Below, one piece after another: positions 46,388-57,925 of a stretch of DNA of 64,000 nt (positions are counted from its first letter, which is position 1; each line of letters opens with the position of its first letter). The notes beneath the pieces are model-generated. The model had not been told where the DNA came from and searched no databases. It saw only the letters and a list, made by a program, of their open reading frames with translations. The stretch comes from Clostridium sp. CF012 (GTDB lineage: Bacteria; Bacillota; Clostridia; Clostridiales; Clostridiaceae), in NCBI RefSeq assembly GCF_018861755.1, contig NZ_JAHLEF010000004.1, positions 62,001 to 126,000 on the forward strand, in the 5' to 3' direction. Both the position numbers and the translations under genes were made by a program.

Positions 46388-47422
46388 TTAATCTGTTAAA
46401 TATCTGTCTCCTCCATTAAATGAATTATCTAGCTTATCCATATAATCCAATACTTTACCTGTTCCCAATGCTACGCATGAAACAGGACCCTCAGCAAGGT
46501 ATACTGGGACCTTAGTGATCTCTTGTATAAGTTTATCTAGTCCTTTTAACAGTGAACCCCCACCAGTCATAACTATACCTTTGTCAGCAATATCCGCTGA
46601 CAGCTCTGGTGGCGTTTTTTCTAACACAGAATGTGTGCATTCTGCTATTAAATTTACAGCATCGCTTAAAGCTTCTCGCATTTCTTCCGATGTTACTTCT
46701 AAATTTTTAGGAAGGCCTGTAATTAAATCCCTTCCTCTTATTTCCATCGTACTCTCTTCATCTTGTTTATAAGCACACCCAATATTGATTTTTAAATTTT
46801 CTGCAGTTCTCTCCCCAATCATTAACTTGTGCTTACGTCTTATATACTTTATAATATCGTCATCAAACCTATCTCCAGCTACTTTAATTGATTCATGTAC
46901 AACCATGCCGCCTAAAGAAATAACTGCAACATCTGTAGTGCCTCCACCAATATCAATAACCATATTACCGCTTGCACGAGTAATATCAAGCCCTGCTCCG
47001 ATTGCCGCCGCTAGTGGCTCTTCTATAAGATAAACTTTCTTAGCTCCGGCATTTCTAGCTGCATCTTCTACCGCTCTTCGTTCTACCTCCGTTGCTTCGC
47101 AAGGGACGCATATGACAACTCTTGGAGCTGATAACCTTCTTTTCCCACAAGCCTTACTAATAAAATGCTTTAACATTTTTTCTGTTATATCATAATCTGA
47201 AATAACTCCGTCACGCATTGGACGTATTGCCACAATATTGCCTGGTGTTCTTCCTATCATTTGCCTAGCTTCTTCTCCTACTGCCAATACCCTATTATTA
47301 TTTCTATCTATGGCAACAACAGATGGCTCTTTTAAGATAACACCTTTACCCTTGATATATACAAGCACTGTGGCTGTACCTAAATCTATTCCCATATCTG
47401 TACCCATTCTAAAAAAAAACAT
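46388..47422 (-). CDS. mbl: MreB-like cell shape protein Mbl
   Basis: Actin-like protein guiding lateral cell wall synthesis, 344 residues. MGIDLGTATVLVY is the first phosphate motif, DIGGGTTDVAVISLGG the second, and VMTGGGSLLKGLD the third. It follows spoIIID, the arrangement that distinguishes mbl from mreB in Firmicutes. The start at 47422 follows GGAGTGAG with seven bases spacing; a GTG four codons earlier is part of that ribosome site. Confidence 0.94.
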   Translation of the reverse strand: MFFFRMGTDMGIDLGTATVLVYIKGKGVILKEPSVVAIDRNNNRVLAVGEEARQMIGRTPGNIVAIRPMRDGVISDYDITEKMLKHFISKACGKRRLSAPRVVICVPCEATEVERRAVEDAARNAGAKKVYLIEEPLAAAIGAGLDITRASGNMVIDIGGGTTDVAVISLGGMVVHESIKVAGDRFDDDIIKYIRRKHKLMIGERTAENLKINIGCAYKQDEESTMEIRGRDLITGLPKNLEVTSEEMREALSDAVNLIAECTHSVLEKTPPELSADIADKGIVMTGGGSLLKGLDKLIQEITKVPVYLAEGPVSCVALGTGKVLDYMDKLDNSFNGGDRYLTD

Positions 47423-47482
47423 CTCAAAACTCACTCCTGCTCTTTAGTATATTCATTATTTAAATTATACTAAACTCTATTC

Positions 47483-47519
47483 TATAAAGCTATAAAAAAA
47501 CCCTCTTTTTTTAGCTTTA
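47483..47519. terminator. Hairpin between spoIIID and mbl
   Basis: TAAAGCTA...TAGCTTTA arms extended by an A7/T7 pairing around a CCCTC loop. It may attenuate readthrough from spoIIID into mbl. Confidence 0.55.
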
Positions 47520-47549
47520 ATATTTTTTTTGTTTTTAATTGAAATGTTT

Positions 47550-47804
47550 TTATCCTTCTACTGCCTTATATTTAAGTTTTGTTGCTCTTCCTCCCCTAAT
47601 ATGCCGCTCAGATTTATTTAAATCCAAAATTGTCTTTGCTTCGCTGGCAATTAAAGGGTTTATTGTAGGCAATCTTTCCGTCATATCCTTGTGTATAGTA
47701 CTTTTGCTAACTCCAAACACTTTGGCGGTTCTTCTTATTGTAGCTTTTGACTCAATAATATACTTAGCAACTTCCAGTACTCGATCTTCAATATAGTCTT
47801 TCAA
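47550..47804 (-). CDS. spoIIID: Stage III sporulation regulator SpoIIID
   Basis: A small DNA-binding protein of 84 residues that controls mother-cell genes together with sigma-E. The helix-turn-helix is SKATIRRTAKVFGVSKSTIH with HKDMTERLP after it. The start is TTG with AAGGAGGT upstream. It lies between spoIIQ and mbl as in other clostridia. Confidence 0.96.
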   Translation of the reverse strand: MKDYIEDRVLEVAKYIIESKATIRRTAKVFGVSKSTIHKDMTERLPTINPLIASEAKTILDLNKSERHIRGGRATKLKYKAVEG

Positions 47805-47870
47805 AGTGTTACCTCCTTGACCCTTCTCTATTTATAAATATGCATTAACTCCATTTTAAATTCCATTCCA

Positions 47871-47909
47871 ATTAGTCATTTTGCCATATATTTCGGGAAA
47901 ATGACTAAT
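47871..47909 (-). other. Intercistronic hairpin between spoIIQ and spoIIID
   Basis: ATTAGTCATTTT / AAAATGACTAAT perfect 12-base arms with a 15-base loop and no T-run, after the spoIIQ stop codon. Confidence 0.5.
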
Positions 47910-47924
47910 TGATATGGTTATTGG

Positions 47925-48704
47925 TTATTGTTTTGTTGCTACAGGTTGATATTTCTCATATTTTACATATCTAGCAGGATCAACGTTCTTACTACTTTGC
48001 AAAACTTCAAAATGTAAATGAGAACCAAATTCTTCTTTATATGAGTTTAAACTCGTGTTTCCTACAGAACCAATTTTCTGTTTTTGGGTGACTTTATCAT
48101 TTGCTTTTACTAATATATTTTCATCTAAATTAGAATATTTAGTAATAAAGCCATTTCCATGATCTATTATAACCATCTTACCCTTTTGATCATCTACGTC
48201 ATTTCCAACTTCTTTAACAGTTCCAGCCATAGCTGCCATTACTGGCTCACCTAACTTCGCTTGAATATCAATGCCCAAGTTAGTTCTATAACTTCCATCT
48301 GTTTTCCACTGTGCTGGATCAATATCTTTTGAATATGCTCTTGCCAGTAGTCCACTTGCTACAGGTTTTGTGAATGTAGCATTAACTGATTTAGAAACTG
48401 GCGCTGTTAAATTTCCAGTTGTAGCCTTTTGAATTTTAGGTACTGGTTGAATCACCTTACTCTTAGCTAAGTTTTCTTTTTTTACTTGAAGAGCGTCTTG
48501 ATATTGTTTTTCTTGCTCTTTTAGCACATCACCTGCATTTGCTTGCTCATTTTGTATTGCTTGCTTATTGCTTGATATTTTTTTATTATTACTTGCCGTT
48601 ATAGATGCAACCGTCGCTACTATACATAAACAAATAAATAAAACTACATAGAAGCCCTCTTTCCTTAAAAAATTTAATGTCTTATTGTTTGCTTTTTTAT
48701 CCAT
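47925..48704 (-). CDS. spoIIQ: SpoIIQ, M23 family engulfment protein with degenerate zinc site
   Basis: Forespore membrane protein that pairs with SpoIIIAH during engulfment. From the start at 48704 (GGAGGTG upstream) it has 259 residues. One transmembrane segment lies at about 20-40, then a Gln/Lys/Glu-rich coiled stretch and a LytM domain. In the first zinc motif HxGxD the His is replaced by Asn (RTNLGIDI), while the last motif HLHFEV is intact. Peptidase activity is therefore unlikely, as in Bacillus SpoIIQ. The neighbours spoIID and spoIIID support the name. Confidence 0.92.
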   Translation of the reverse strand: MDKKANNKTLNFLRKEGFYVVLFICLCIVATVASITASNNKKISSNKQAIQNEQANAGDVLKEQEKQYQDALQVKKENLAKSKVIQPVPKIQKATTGNLTAPVSKSVNATFTKPVASGLLARAYSKDIDPAQWKTDGSYRTNLGIDIQAKLGEPVMAAMAGTVKEVGNDVDDQKGKMVIIDHGNGFITKYSNLDENILVKANDKVTQKQKIGSVGNTSLNSYKEEFGSHLHFEVLQSSKNVDPARYVKYEKYQPVATKQ

Positions 48705-48889
48705 ACAAACACCTCCATTTGTATTTTTGTCCATATTGTATTAAAACATACATATTTTATAAATTTTTTTCCACTTATTTCACATTTTTATTATATTTCT
48801 TTAAATTTACGTTTTATAGATTAAAATATAGTTAAAATTTAACATTTTTTTACTTTCATTAATTTATAAGTTGCGCCTATAAAAAATTT

Positions 48890-48924
48890 AAGCTAGTTAT
48901 CATTGTAAAAAGGATAACTAGCTT
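48890..48924 (-). terminator. Terminator of spoIID
   Basis: AAGCTAGTTATC / GATAACTAGCTT perfect arms followed on the minus strand by AAATTTTTTA, about 15 bases downstream of the spoIID stop. Confidence 0.75.
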
Positions 48925-48938
48925 ATTGATATAATCTT

Positions 48939-49985
48939 TTATTTTGATATAACCGTTCCAATGTAATAATGACTTAATATTTGGGTGTAGTTATTACCTT
49001 CCTTCGCCATGGCATTTGCACCCCACTGACTCATTCCTACCCCATGACCATATCCAGTACAATCTATTTCTACACTTTTTAAATTAAACACTATTTTAAA
49101 ATTTGATGATTTAAGTCCGAGCATTGTTCTAAATTTACTGCCGGTCATGGTTATACTCCCTATTTTAATATTCTTAACACTTCCTGCCTCAGTCCTATCA
49201 ATTATTGTTATTTGCTTTTTAAGGCTGGATGAGGTTACCTTAGCATTATTATAATTGTTATTTATAATCTGACTTAGCTCATTGTATCCAAAAATTTTAA
49301 TACTCTTAAAATTTTTTGTTTCTTCTTCACCTGGACTTTCTACACTCCTTAAATAAGGTATGCTATTGCTAAATACATCCTCAGAATTTTCCGTTTTGCC
49401 ACTGCTAGTTGCAAAATAATAAGGCTCCATTACTAAGCTGTTGTTATAGGTTAAAACTTGTCCTTGTGTACCTTCTACCGCGGCCTTAATCTTATCCCAA
49501 TACTTTTCTCCATCCTTAACCCATAGTTTTATGCGTTCTTCTTTGCTTGTATATACTTGGCAGTGAACTGTATCGCATAAATTTGCTCCATTACCATTTT
49601 TACATGGTATTCCACCTAATTCAGTAAAATGAGCTAATGCATAAGTCCTAGCAGCCACTGCTTGAGACTTTAAAGCTTCTACCTCAAACTCAGCAGGCAT
49701 TTCCGCTGCAACAACTCCAGTAATGTATTCTTCTAAACTAAGTTCCTTTATTTTGTTTTCCTTTGATATAAATACCTTAACTTTAGAAATTTGGGGAAGT
49801 GAGACACTTTTAGTAATACCTTTATATTCTTCTGGTGATTTAATTATAGAGCTTTTACTATTATTCAAGCTTTTATTGTCCCCTATCCCTACTATTAGTA
49901 CAGATGTTATAACTATAAATGAAATAAATGCAATAATTAATAGAAGTAAGTTTTTCAAATGTGCTGTAATAAAACCTCTTCTCAT
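48939..49985 (-). CDS. spoIID: Stage II sporulation protein D
   Basis: Lytic transglycosylase of the engulfment machinery, 348 residues. An N-terminal transmembrane segment (about 10-33) is followed by the SpoIID domain (LEEYITGVVAAEMPAEFE, ALKSQAVAARTYAL). The C-terminal GYGHGVGMSQWGANAMA is the family signature. GAGGAG precedes the ATG. It is downstream of murA in the usual order. Confidence 0.95.
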   Translation of the reverse strand: MRRGFITAHLKNLLLLIIAFISFIVITSVLIVGIGDNKSLNNSKSSIIKSPEEYKGITKSVSLPQISKVKVFISKENKIKELSLEEYITGVVAAEMPAEFEVEALKSQAVAARTYALAHFTELGGIPCKNGNGANLCDTVHCQVYTSKEERIKLWVKDGEKYWDKIKAAVEGTQGQVLTYNNSLVMEPYYFATSSGKTENSEDVFSNSIPYLRSVESPGEEETKNFKSIKIFGYNELSQIINNNYNNAKVTSSSLKKQITIIDRTEAGSVKNIKIGSITMTGSKFRTMLGLKSSNFKIVFNLKSVEIDCTGYGHGVGMSQWGANAMAKEGNNYTQILSHYYIGTVISK

Positions 49986-50184
49986 TTTTTTCTCCTCTCG
50001 TTATAAAATAAGTATCACTTTATACATATTAAAAAAACATAAATAATATTACTTTTTTTAAAGTACTAATTATCTAATAAATAAAAGAATTGAGATATAT
50101 TTTAAATTATATATCTCAATTATCTGAATTTCATATTAAATTATTAACAACGCATCTCATCATAATTAAATTTCTCCACTATTT

Positions 50185-51444
50185 TTAAGAACTCACTCTT
50201 TCTATCTCTGCACCCAACCCCTTTAATTTCTGCTCAATTGAAACATAACCTCTATCGATATGATATATATCGCTTATTGTAGTTGACCCTTCTGCAGTAA
50301 GCCCTGCCAGGATTAGCGCTGCTCCCGCTCTTAAATCTGTAGCTGTTACTTCTGACCCTGTAAATGCGTCTATACCTTCTATTACAGCACTCCTACCATC
50401 TATTTTTATATTCGCTCCCATTCTCTTGAGTTCTACGGCTTGCATAAATCTATTTTCAAATATAGTTTCTGTAATTATACTTGTGCCTTTTACAGTACAT
50501 AATAAACTCATCATCTGAGCTTGCATATCTGTAGGAAATCCTGGGTATGGCATAGTCTTTATATCTACAGGTTTTAGTTTTTTCCTTCCGTCTACTATTA
50601 TGCTGTTCTTATTAATTTCCATTGAGACTCCCATTTCTGTAAGCTTTGCTATTATTGGTTTTAAGTGAAGCTCATCAACACCATTAATTTTAATTAGGCT
50701 CTTTGTCATTGCAGCAGTTATCATAAATGTACCCGCTTCGATTCTGTCGTATATAGGCCTATAAACAACTTCTTTAAAATCTTTAACTCCTATAATCCTT
50801 ATAGTGTCTGTTCCTTCACCACTTATTTGCGCTCCCATAGCTCTTAGAAACCTTGCTAAATCTACTATTTCTGGCTCTTCAGCTGCATTTCCTATTACCG
50901 TTTCCCCATCTGCAAGCGTCGCAGCCATCATTATATTTTCTGTAGCGCCTACCGAGGGATAATCTAAGTAAATGTTGCTGCCTCTTAGTTTCTTTGCTTT
51001 TGCTTCCACATATCCATGACCTACTGATATTTCTGCGCCTAAGGCCGCAAGTCCCTTTAAATGAAGATCAATTGGCCTAGTTCCAATATTGCATCCCCCG
51101 GGTAGTGAAATCTTGAAAGTACCAAATCTGCCAAGCATCGGTCCCATTATTAAAAAAGATGCTCTCATTCTTCTTACTAATTCGTCGTTAGCATCATTAT
51201 CAAATAAGTTAGCAGTATTAATTTTAACCTTATTATTTATTCTATCTATACTAACACTTGCTTTAAGAGATTTTAGTACTTCACAAATTACAAATACATC
51301 TTCAAGCATAGGTGCATTTTCAATGGTACAATTATTACCGTTTAATATGGTTGCTACAAGTATAGGAAGCACTGAATTTTTAGCTGAACTAATATTCACT
51401 TCACCTTGTAATTTTTTCCCACCTTTTATAACTAATTTATCCAT
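50185..51444 (-). CDS. murA: UDP-N-acetylglucosamine 1-carboxyvinyltransferase
   Basis: First committed step of peptidoglycan synthesis, transferring enolpyruvate to UDP-GlcNAc in the cytoplasm. The 419-residue protein has Lys22 in SSAKNS and the catalytic Cys118 in LPGGCNIGTRPIDLH; Cys at this position predicts fosfomycin sensitivity. GGAGG precedes the ATG. It lies between ywmB and spoIID. Confidence 0.97.
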   Translation of the reverse strand: MDKLVIKGGKKLQGEVNISSAKNSVLPILVATILNGNNCTIENAPMLEDVFVICEVLKSLKASVSIDRINNKVKINTANLFDNDANDELVRRMRASFLIMGPMLGRFGTFKISLPGGCNIGTRPIDLHLKGLAALGAEISVGHGYVEAKAKKLRGSNIYLDYPSVGATENIMMAATLADGETVIGNAAEEPEIVDLARFLRAMGAQISGEGTDTIRIIGVKDFKEVVYRPIYDRIEAGTFMITAAMTKSLIKINGVDELHLKPIIAKLTEMGVSMEINKNSIIVDGRKKLKPVDIKTMPYPGFPTDMQAQMMSLLCTVKGTSIITETIFENRFMQAVELKRMGANIKIDGRSAVIEGIDAFTGSEVTATDLRAGAALILAGLTAEGSTTISDIYHIDRGYVSIEQKLKGLGAEIERVSS

Positions 51445-51471
51445 TTTTTTCCTCCATTATATTGTTAGTTT

Positions 51472-52191
51472 CTAATAAGTTGTAATTATTTCAGGCGTGC
51501 CAATTATAATGTACCTTCCAGATGAATAATTACATACAGCATAATTAAAATCAATTAGCTTGTTATTATTTACCTTGCTACCGTACTTTTTTGTATATGC
51601 TATAGTGCTTAGTCCATTATTTATACTTACAGTCTCAATATTGTCAGTTCCATGATACTTTAAAATTTTTATTATTCTTTCATTAACGCCATAAATATCC
51701 TCATTTACTACATTCGTGCTGATCTCTGGCATTTTTGCCTTTAAATATTGAAAATATTTAATATTCTCCCCTCTATTACCAATGCTCTTAGTAACTATAT
51801 CTTTAAGAGATTCTAACCCATTTTCATTATCTATCTCGCTTATGTTTATTGTTATAACATCCTCGTTATTGTGTTTTAAAGCTTCTATATATCCCTTTAG
51901 ATTTTCACTTGAAAAATCTATACAATATGAATCTTCACTTTCAGAATTCGTTAATTTTATTTCTTTAATATCAAATCCTAAATTTTGAATTAAATAATTA
52001 CAAACTTGTTTTGGGTCTTCCCCCGTCATAAAAGATGTTTTCAATCCATATTCTATAGTTTTACTTTTAGTTTGTATTAATATTTCGTCAAATAAATTAA
52101 CTTTCTCCTGCGCATTAGACAATACAACATTAATTTGTAAAATAATCAGACATAATACTATACACAAAAGTGCACTGCTTTTTCTTTTCAT
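51472..52191 (-). CDS. ywmB: YwmB family protein (TATA-box-binding-like fold)
   Basis: A 239-residue exported protein. Basic N-terminus plus a hydrophobic signal segment (SALLCIVLCLIILQINVVLS), then an alpha/beta domain typical of YwmB. The start at 52191 (MKRKSSALL) has AGGGGG six bases upstream; two earlier in-frame ATG codons lie within or before that site. It is found next to murA and spoIID across Firmicutes; the function is unknown. Confidence 0.85.
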   Translation of the reverse strand: MKRKSSALLCIVLCLIILQINVVLSNAQEKVNLFDEILIQTKSKTIEYGLKTSFMTGEDPKQVCNYLIQNLGFDIKEIKLTNSESEDSYCIDFSSENLKGYIEALKHNNEDVITINISEIDNENGLESLKDIVTKSIGNRGENIKYFQYLKAKMPEISTNVVNEDIYGVNERIIKILKYHGTDNIETVSINNGLSTIAYTKKYGSKVNNNKLIDFNYAVCNYSSGRYIIIGTPEIITTY

Positions 52192-52403
52192 TTTCATCCC
52201 CCTACCTTTAATTAAATTGTTGACCATAATTTATTTTTTTATTCTATAAATAATGGTTTTTAAAAATTATTGCTATTAATAAAATCATCCCTCAGCACAA
52301 ATGTGAAGAGGGTTATTCCATTTATTATATAGGTGGGGACATTTTAACTATTTATTTTACTATAAATCTATTCCTTATATTATTAATATATAAAATATTA
52401 ATA

Positions 52404-52436
52404 AAAATGTGCTTAAAAGAATATAAGCACATTTCA
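52404..52436 (-). terminator. Second terminator after the atp operon
   Basis: AAATGTGCTTA / TAAGCACATTT arms followed on the minus strand by TTTTATTAAT, about 55 bases beyond the atpC stop. The remainder of the gap to ywmB (52228-52403) shows nothing recognisable. Confidence 0.65.
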
Positions 52437-52460
52437 GTTGATTTTTAAGCATAAAAAAAT

Positions 52461-52494
52461 AGAGATAAATAAATACCCCTATCTTTTTATCTCT
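52461..52494 (-). terminator. Terminator of the atp operon
   Basis: TAGAGATAAA / TTTATCTCTA arms overlapping the atpC stop codon, followed on the minus strand by TTTTTTTATG. Confidence 0.82.
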
Positions 52495-52891
52495 AGCTGT
52501 TTAACTTGATTCTCATGAGTGATCTTAAAAGGGCATTTTCTGCTCTTTTAACATCAATTCCATCCTTATGAAGCAATCTTTCTTCTGCTCTTTCCTTAGC
52601 CTCTTTTGTTCTTAAAGCGTCTATCTCTTCCGGCCATTCGCATGCACTGCATAACATTTCTACATTCCCTGTGTATACTCTTAAAATCCCTGTTGATGTA
52701 AATGCTTTAAATTCCTTGCCAGATAAATCTATAAATGTTGTAATTGTTGGTTTTAATGGTGATATCATAGGAACATGCTCGGCAAGGATACCAAATCTCC
52801 CATCCTCACCTTCTGTGTTCAGACTCAGAATTTCGCCACTATAAAACTCCTTTTCAGGAGTAATTATAGTTAGCTTTATATTATTTGCCAT
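52493..52891 (-). CDS. atpC: ATP synthase epsilon subunit
   Basis: Central-stalk subunit of F1, 132 residues from ATG at 52891 (MANNIKLTIITPEKEFYSGE). The beta-sandwich domain contains GRFGILAEHVPMISPLKP and a C-terminal helical hairpin follows. A GTG three codons upstream is another possible start. It is last in the operon, about 45 bases after atpD. Confidence 0.95.
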   Translation of the reverse strand: MANNIKLTIITPEKEFYSGEILSLNTEGEDGRFGILAEHVPMISPLKPTITTFIDLSGKEFKAFTSTGILRVYTGNVEMLCSACEWPEEIDALRTKEAKERAEERLLHKDGIDVKRAENALLRSLMRIKLNS

Positions 52892-52936
52892 ATAAAACAC
52901 TGACCTTTCTAGGTAAATATTCTTAAAAATACCTTA

Positions 52937-54346
<1,410 letters not shown>

Positions 54347-55201
54347 TTACCTTTGAGCTTCTGCTCCTCCAACTATTTCTGCAATCTCTTGTGTAATTGC
54401 ACTTTGTCTAATTCTATTATAACTTAAATTAAGTCTATCTAGTATATCATTGGCGTTATTAGTAGCTGACCCCATTGACTCCATTCTAGCCCTGTGCTCG
54501 CTAGCTTTTGAATGCATCATCGAATTTAGCATTTTGCCACTTAGGAATAAGGCCGTAATTGCATGTAGTGTTTCTTCACTTATTGCACTAGTATCTACAT
54601 AATCAATACTATTATTATCATTAATATCACAATTTAGAGGAAGTAGCTTTTCAACTTTTACTTCATTTTTCAATGCTGAAATAAGTTTTTTATAAACAAT
54701 GTAGACTTCACCTACTTCACCACTAGTATACATACTAAGTGCATGATTAATAATAGTAGTAGCTTCCTTTTGAGAAGGTGGATCTGAAATTTCAACGTAT
54801 TCAGCCACTGTTTCGATATTAAGCTTTTTTAATATAATTCTTCCCTTTTGACCTACAATAATTATATTGTAGTCCTCTTTACTTTCTTTTAATTTATTAA
54901 TAATTTCATTTACTACTGACCAATTAAAGCCACCACAGAGACCTGTGTCTGAGGTTAATACAACATATAGTTTTTTTCTGTTATTATTTCCTCTTATGTA
55001 AATACTATCATTTTCGTAATTTTCTACAACCTGCTTAATAGTTTCTTCAAGCGCATATAGATAATTATTATTAGTATCTACTTTTTCCCTTATTTTTTTA
55101 TATTTAGATGTGGCGACTAGTCCCATGGCTCTGGTTATTTTAGTAGTGTTTGTTATGGATTTTATTCTCCGTTTAATTGCAAGAAGCCCCATACCTGCCA
55201 T
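54347..55201 (-). CDS. atpG: ATP synthase gamma subunit
   Basis: Rotor shaft of F1, 284 residues. The N-terminal helix IKRRIKSITNTTKITRAMGLVATSK and the C-terminal SYNRIRQSAITQEIAEIVGGAEA are typical. GGAGAGGTG precedes the ATG. A gap of about 95 bases separates it from atpA. Confidence 0.98.
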   Translation of the reverse strand: MAGMGLLAIKRRIKSITNTTKITRAMGLVATSKYKKIREKVDTNNNYLYALEETIKQVVENYENDSIYIRGNNNRKKLYVVLTSDTGLCGGFNWSVVNEIINKLKESKEDYNIIIVGQKGRIILKKLNIETVAEYVEISDPPSQKEATTIINHALSMYTSGEVGEVYIVYKKLISALKNEVKVEKLLPLNCDINDNNSIDYVDTSAISEETLHAITALFLSGKMLNSMMHSKASEHRARMESMGSATNNANDILDRLNLSYNRIRQSAITQEIAEIVGGAEAQR

Positions 55202-55295
55202 GTCTCACCTCTCCTCCGCCTCCATAAATATATTATGGAGGCAAATTAATTATCACCTAAAGGTGGTGTATTAACTATTCCCTTGCGCAATACTG

Positions 55296-56813
55296 TTAAT
55301 ACTTTTCTATTGAAAATATTCTTTTAAACTCTTCTATAGAATCAATAAGTTGTTGTTTTATTTTATCATTTAGCGCCTTTACTTCTGCTAACTCTTTACC
55401 TACTTCTCTATGATGTGTATCCATGTACTCCAAGAATTCACTTTCGAATCTAGTTATTTGATGTACAGGAATATCCATAAGATAGTTATTAGCTCCAGCA
55501 AAGAAAATCATTACTTGCTTTTCTACTGATACTGGCATATATTGATCTTGCTTTAATATTTCAATTAATCTTTTTCCTTTTTCCAGTCTCATTTTAGCAT
55601 CATGATCAAGATCCGTACCAAATTGTGCAAAAGCTGCAAGTTCCCTATATTGGGCAAGTTCTAGCCTTAAAGTTCCCGTAACTTGTTTCATAGCTTTTGT
55701 TTGAGCATTTCCGCCAACTCTTGATACAGATATTCCAGCATTAACAGCGGGTCTTTGTCCTGAATGGAACAATTCTGCCTCAAGAAATATTTGGCCATCT
55801 GTTATGGAAATAACATTAGTTGGTATATATGCTGTAACATCCCCTGCAAGAGTTTCTATTATAGGAAGGGCAGTTAATGATCCACCACCTAATTTATCTG
55901 AAAGTTTTGCTGCTCTTTCTAATAATTTTGAATGGATATAAAATACATCCCCTGGATAAGCTTCTCTGCCTGGTGGTCTACGAAGTAATAATGACATAGC
56001 TCTATAAGCTACCGCGTGCTTAGATAAATCATCATAGACTATTAATACATCTCTGCCTTTGTTCATAAAATATTCTCCCATGCTGCATCCAGCATAAGGT
56101 GCTAAATACTGAAGCGGAGCCGAATGAGAGGCTGTGGATGCTACAACTATTGTATAATCTAAGGCTCCCATTTCAGATAAGGTGTTAACAATATGTGCAA
56201 CGGTAGATTGTTTTTGACCAATTGCAACATATATGCATACAACATCCTTGCCCTTCTGATTTAAAATAGTGTCTATAGTCAAGGCTGTCTTTCCTGTTTG
56301 CCTATCTCCAATTATGAGTTCCCTTTGACCTCTTCCAATTGGTACCATAGAGTCTATTGCTTTTATTCCTGTTTGAAGAGGTACTTTTACAGATTGTCTA
56401 TCAATAACTCCAGGTGCTTCTACTTCTACAGCTCTTGTCTCTGTAGTTTTAATTGGACCCTTACCGTCTATTGGCACACCTAGAGAATTCACAACTCTTC
56501 CTATTAGTGCTTCCCCTACGGGAACTTCAACTACTCTGCCACTTCTCTTTACTACGTCACCTTCTTTGATACCTTCTCCACTTCCTAGAAGTACACATCC
56601 CACATTGTCTTGTTCTAAATTGAGGGCCATACCATATACTCCACCTGGGAACTCTAAAAGTTCCCCTTCCATGCAATCATCCAAACCATATACTCTGGCA
56701 ATTCCATCACCTATTTGAATTATGGTTCCTGAGTCAACAGTGTCAATTTTCTTTTCATATCTTTCTATTTCTTTCTTTATAATGGATGTTATCTCTTCTG
56801 GTTTTATATTCAT
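55296..56813 (-). CDS. atpA: ATP synthase alpha subunit
   Basis: Non-catalytic nucleotide-binding subunit of F1, 505 residues. Walker A is [10 protein letters not shown], and [17 protein letters not shown] and [15 protein letters not shown] follow. GAGGTGAG precedes the ATG. Confidence 0.99.
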   Translation of the reverse strand: MNIKPEEITSIIKKEIERYEKKIDTVDSGTIIQIGDGIARVYGLDDCMEGELLEFPGGVYGMALNLEQDNVGCVLLGSGEGIKEGDVVKRSGRVVEVPVGEALIGRVVNSLGVPIDGKGPIKTTETRAVEVEAPGVIDRQSVKVPLQTGIKAIDSMVPIGRGQRELIIGDRQTGKTALTIDTILNQKGKDVVCIYVAIGQKQSTVAHIVNTLSEMGALDYTIVVASTASHSAPLQYLAPYAGCSMGEYFMNKGRDVLIVYDDLSKHAVAYRAMSLLLRRPPGREAYPGDVFYIHSKLLERAAKLSDKLGGGSLTALPIIETLAGDVTAYIPTNVISITDGQIFLEAELFHSGQRPAVNAGISVSRVGGNAQTKAMKQVTGTLRLELAQYRELAAFAQFGTDLDHDAKMRLEKGKRLIEILKQDQYMPVSVEKQVMIFFAGANNYLMDIPVHQITRFESEFLEYMDTHHREVGKELAEVKALNDKIKQQLIDSIEEFKRIFSIEKY

Positions 56814-56829
56814 AAACTCACCTCTATTC

Positions 56830-57363
56830 CTATTTAAACATTAATTTTTTCATTTCGTCTAATTTGTTTTTTATTGTACCATCAATAACGTCATCGCCGA
56901 CCCTAATATATACTCCACCTATAATGTTTTTATCCAATTTTTCATGAAAGATAATATTCTTATCATACATTTTGAATAATTTCATTCGCAAGTTTTCTTT
57001 TTCAAAATCTTTAAGTGGTATTACCGTTACAACCTCCACCAGTAGTGTATTATTACGCTCTAAGTGGATTTTTTCCATTTCTTTAAGTTTTTCTTCAGTA
57101 AACAATATTCTATCTTTTTCTATAAGAATAAGTAAGAAAGATAAAAGATCCTCATCAATTCTGCCCTTAAAAATCTTTATGAACATCTTCTTTTTTGCCG
57201 AGGTGCTTATTTGTGGGTATTTAATAACTTTAAGAAACTCAGCATCGTTCTTCATTAGCGAAACAATTTCTCTAAGGTCATTTAAATATTCTTCTACTTT
57301 TCCTTTTTCCTCAGCAACAGTGTATAGTGCTAGTGCATATCTCTTGTCTAAGTATTCATACAT
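56830..57363 (-). CDS. atpH: ATP synthase delta subunit
   Basis: Peripheral-stalk subunit of 177 residues. N-terminal helical bundle starting [24 protein letters not shown]-terminal [25 protein letters not shown] is the conserved part. It begins one base after the atpF stop. Confidence 0.96.
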   Translation of the reverse strand: MYEYLDKRYALALYTVAEEKGKVEEYLNDLREIVSLMKNDAEFLKVIKYPQISTSAKKKMFIKIFKGRIDEDLLSFLLILIEKDRILFTEEKLKEMEKIHLERNNTLLVEVVTVIPLKDFEKENLRMKLFKMYDKNIIFHEKLDKNIIGGVYIRVGDDVIDGTIKNKLDEMKKLMFK

Positions 57364-57364
57364 A

Positions 57365-57847
57365 TTAGCTACCTACCTTAAATATAAAATCCTCAATCAA
57401 TCTTCTATGTTCTTTTTCATCTATATGCTGCTCTAGAGCTTTTTCAGACAATATTAAAGATAAATCTATAACTTGTTTTTTAATTTCACTTTGTGCTTTT
57501 TCTTTTTCTCTTTCAATTTCGACTCTTGATCTTTCAATAATAAGTATAGCTTCTTGCTTCGCATCTTCGATCAATTCGCCAGATATTTTTTCTGCTTTTT
57601 GCTTGTATATTTCTACTATTTCCTTACCTTCTTTTTTTGCTAACTTTAATTTTTCACCATTTTCTATTTTCAATCTGTTAGCTTCTTCTGTATCACTTTT
57701 TGCTTTTTTAAAAGAAGAATCTAATTCTTGTTTTCTTTCATCTAAAATCTTATTTACTGGTATAAACAGATAACGTTTAGCAATGAAAAGTAGTATAAGG
57801 AAATTTACCATTGCAGCTGTAATATTACCTAAATCCATTTCTATCAT
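57365..57847 (-). CDS. atpF: ATP synthase b subunit
   Basis: Membrane-anchored peripheral stalk, 160 residues. An N-terminal transmembrane segment (about 7-28) is followed by a long charged coiled coil. The ATG has no good ribosome site of its own. Instead an AAGGGG site 28 bases upstream serves a seven-codon frame (TTG at 57867) whose TGA overlaps the atpF ATG (ATGA), suggesting translational coupling. Confidence 0.96.
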   Translation of the reverse strand: MIEMDLGNITAAMVNFLILLFIAKRYLFIPVNKILDERKQELDSSFKKAKSDTEEANRLKIENGEKLKLAKKEGKEIVEIYKQKAEKISGELIEDAKQEAILIIERSRVEIEREKEKAQSEIKKQVIDLSLILSEKALEQHIDEKEHRRLIEDFIFKVGS

Positions 57848-57925
57848 ATAAAATCACGGTTTATCAAGTTTTTTTCCCCTTATGCAAACCGAGAATTTCA
57901 CCTACCTTCCCTTTACTATTTCTTT

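Noticed and set aside
56972-57436. Plus-strand frame of 154 codons opposite atpH/atpF
   Set aside because: Antisense to two essential, fully conserved genes, with no ribosome site.
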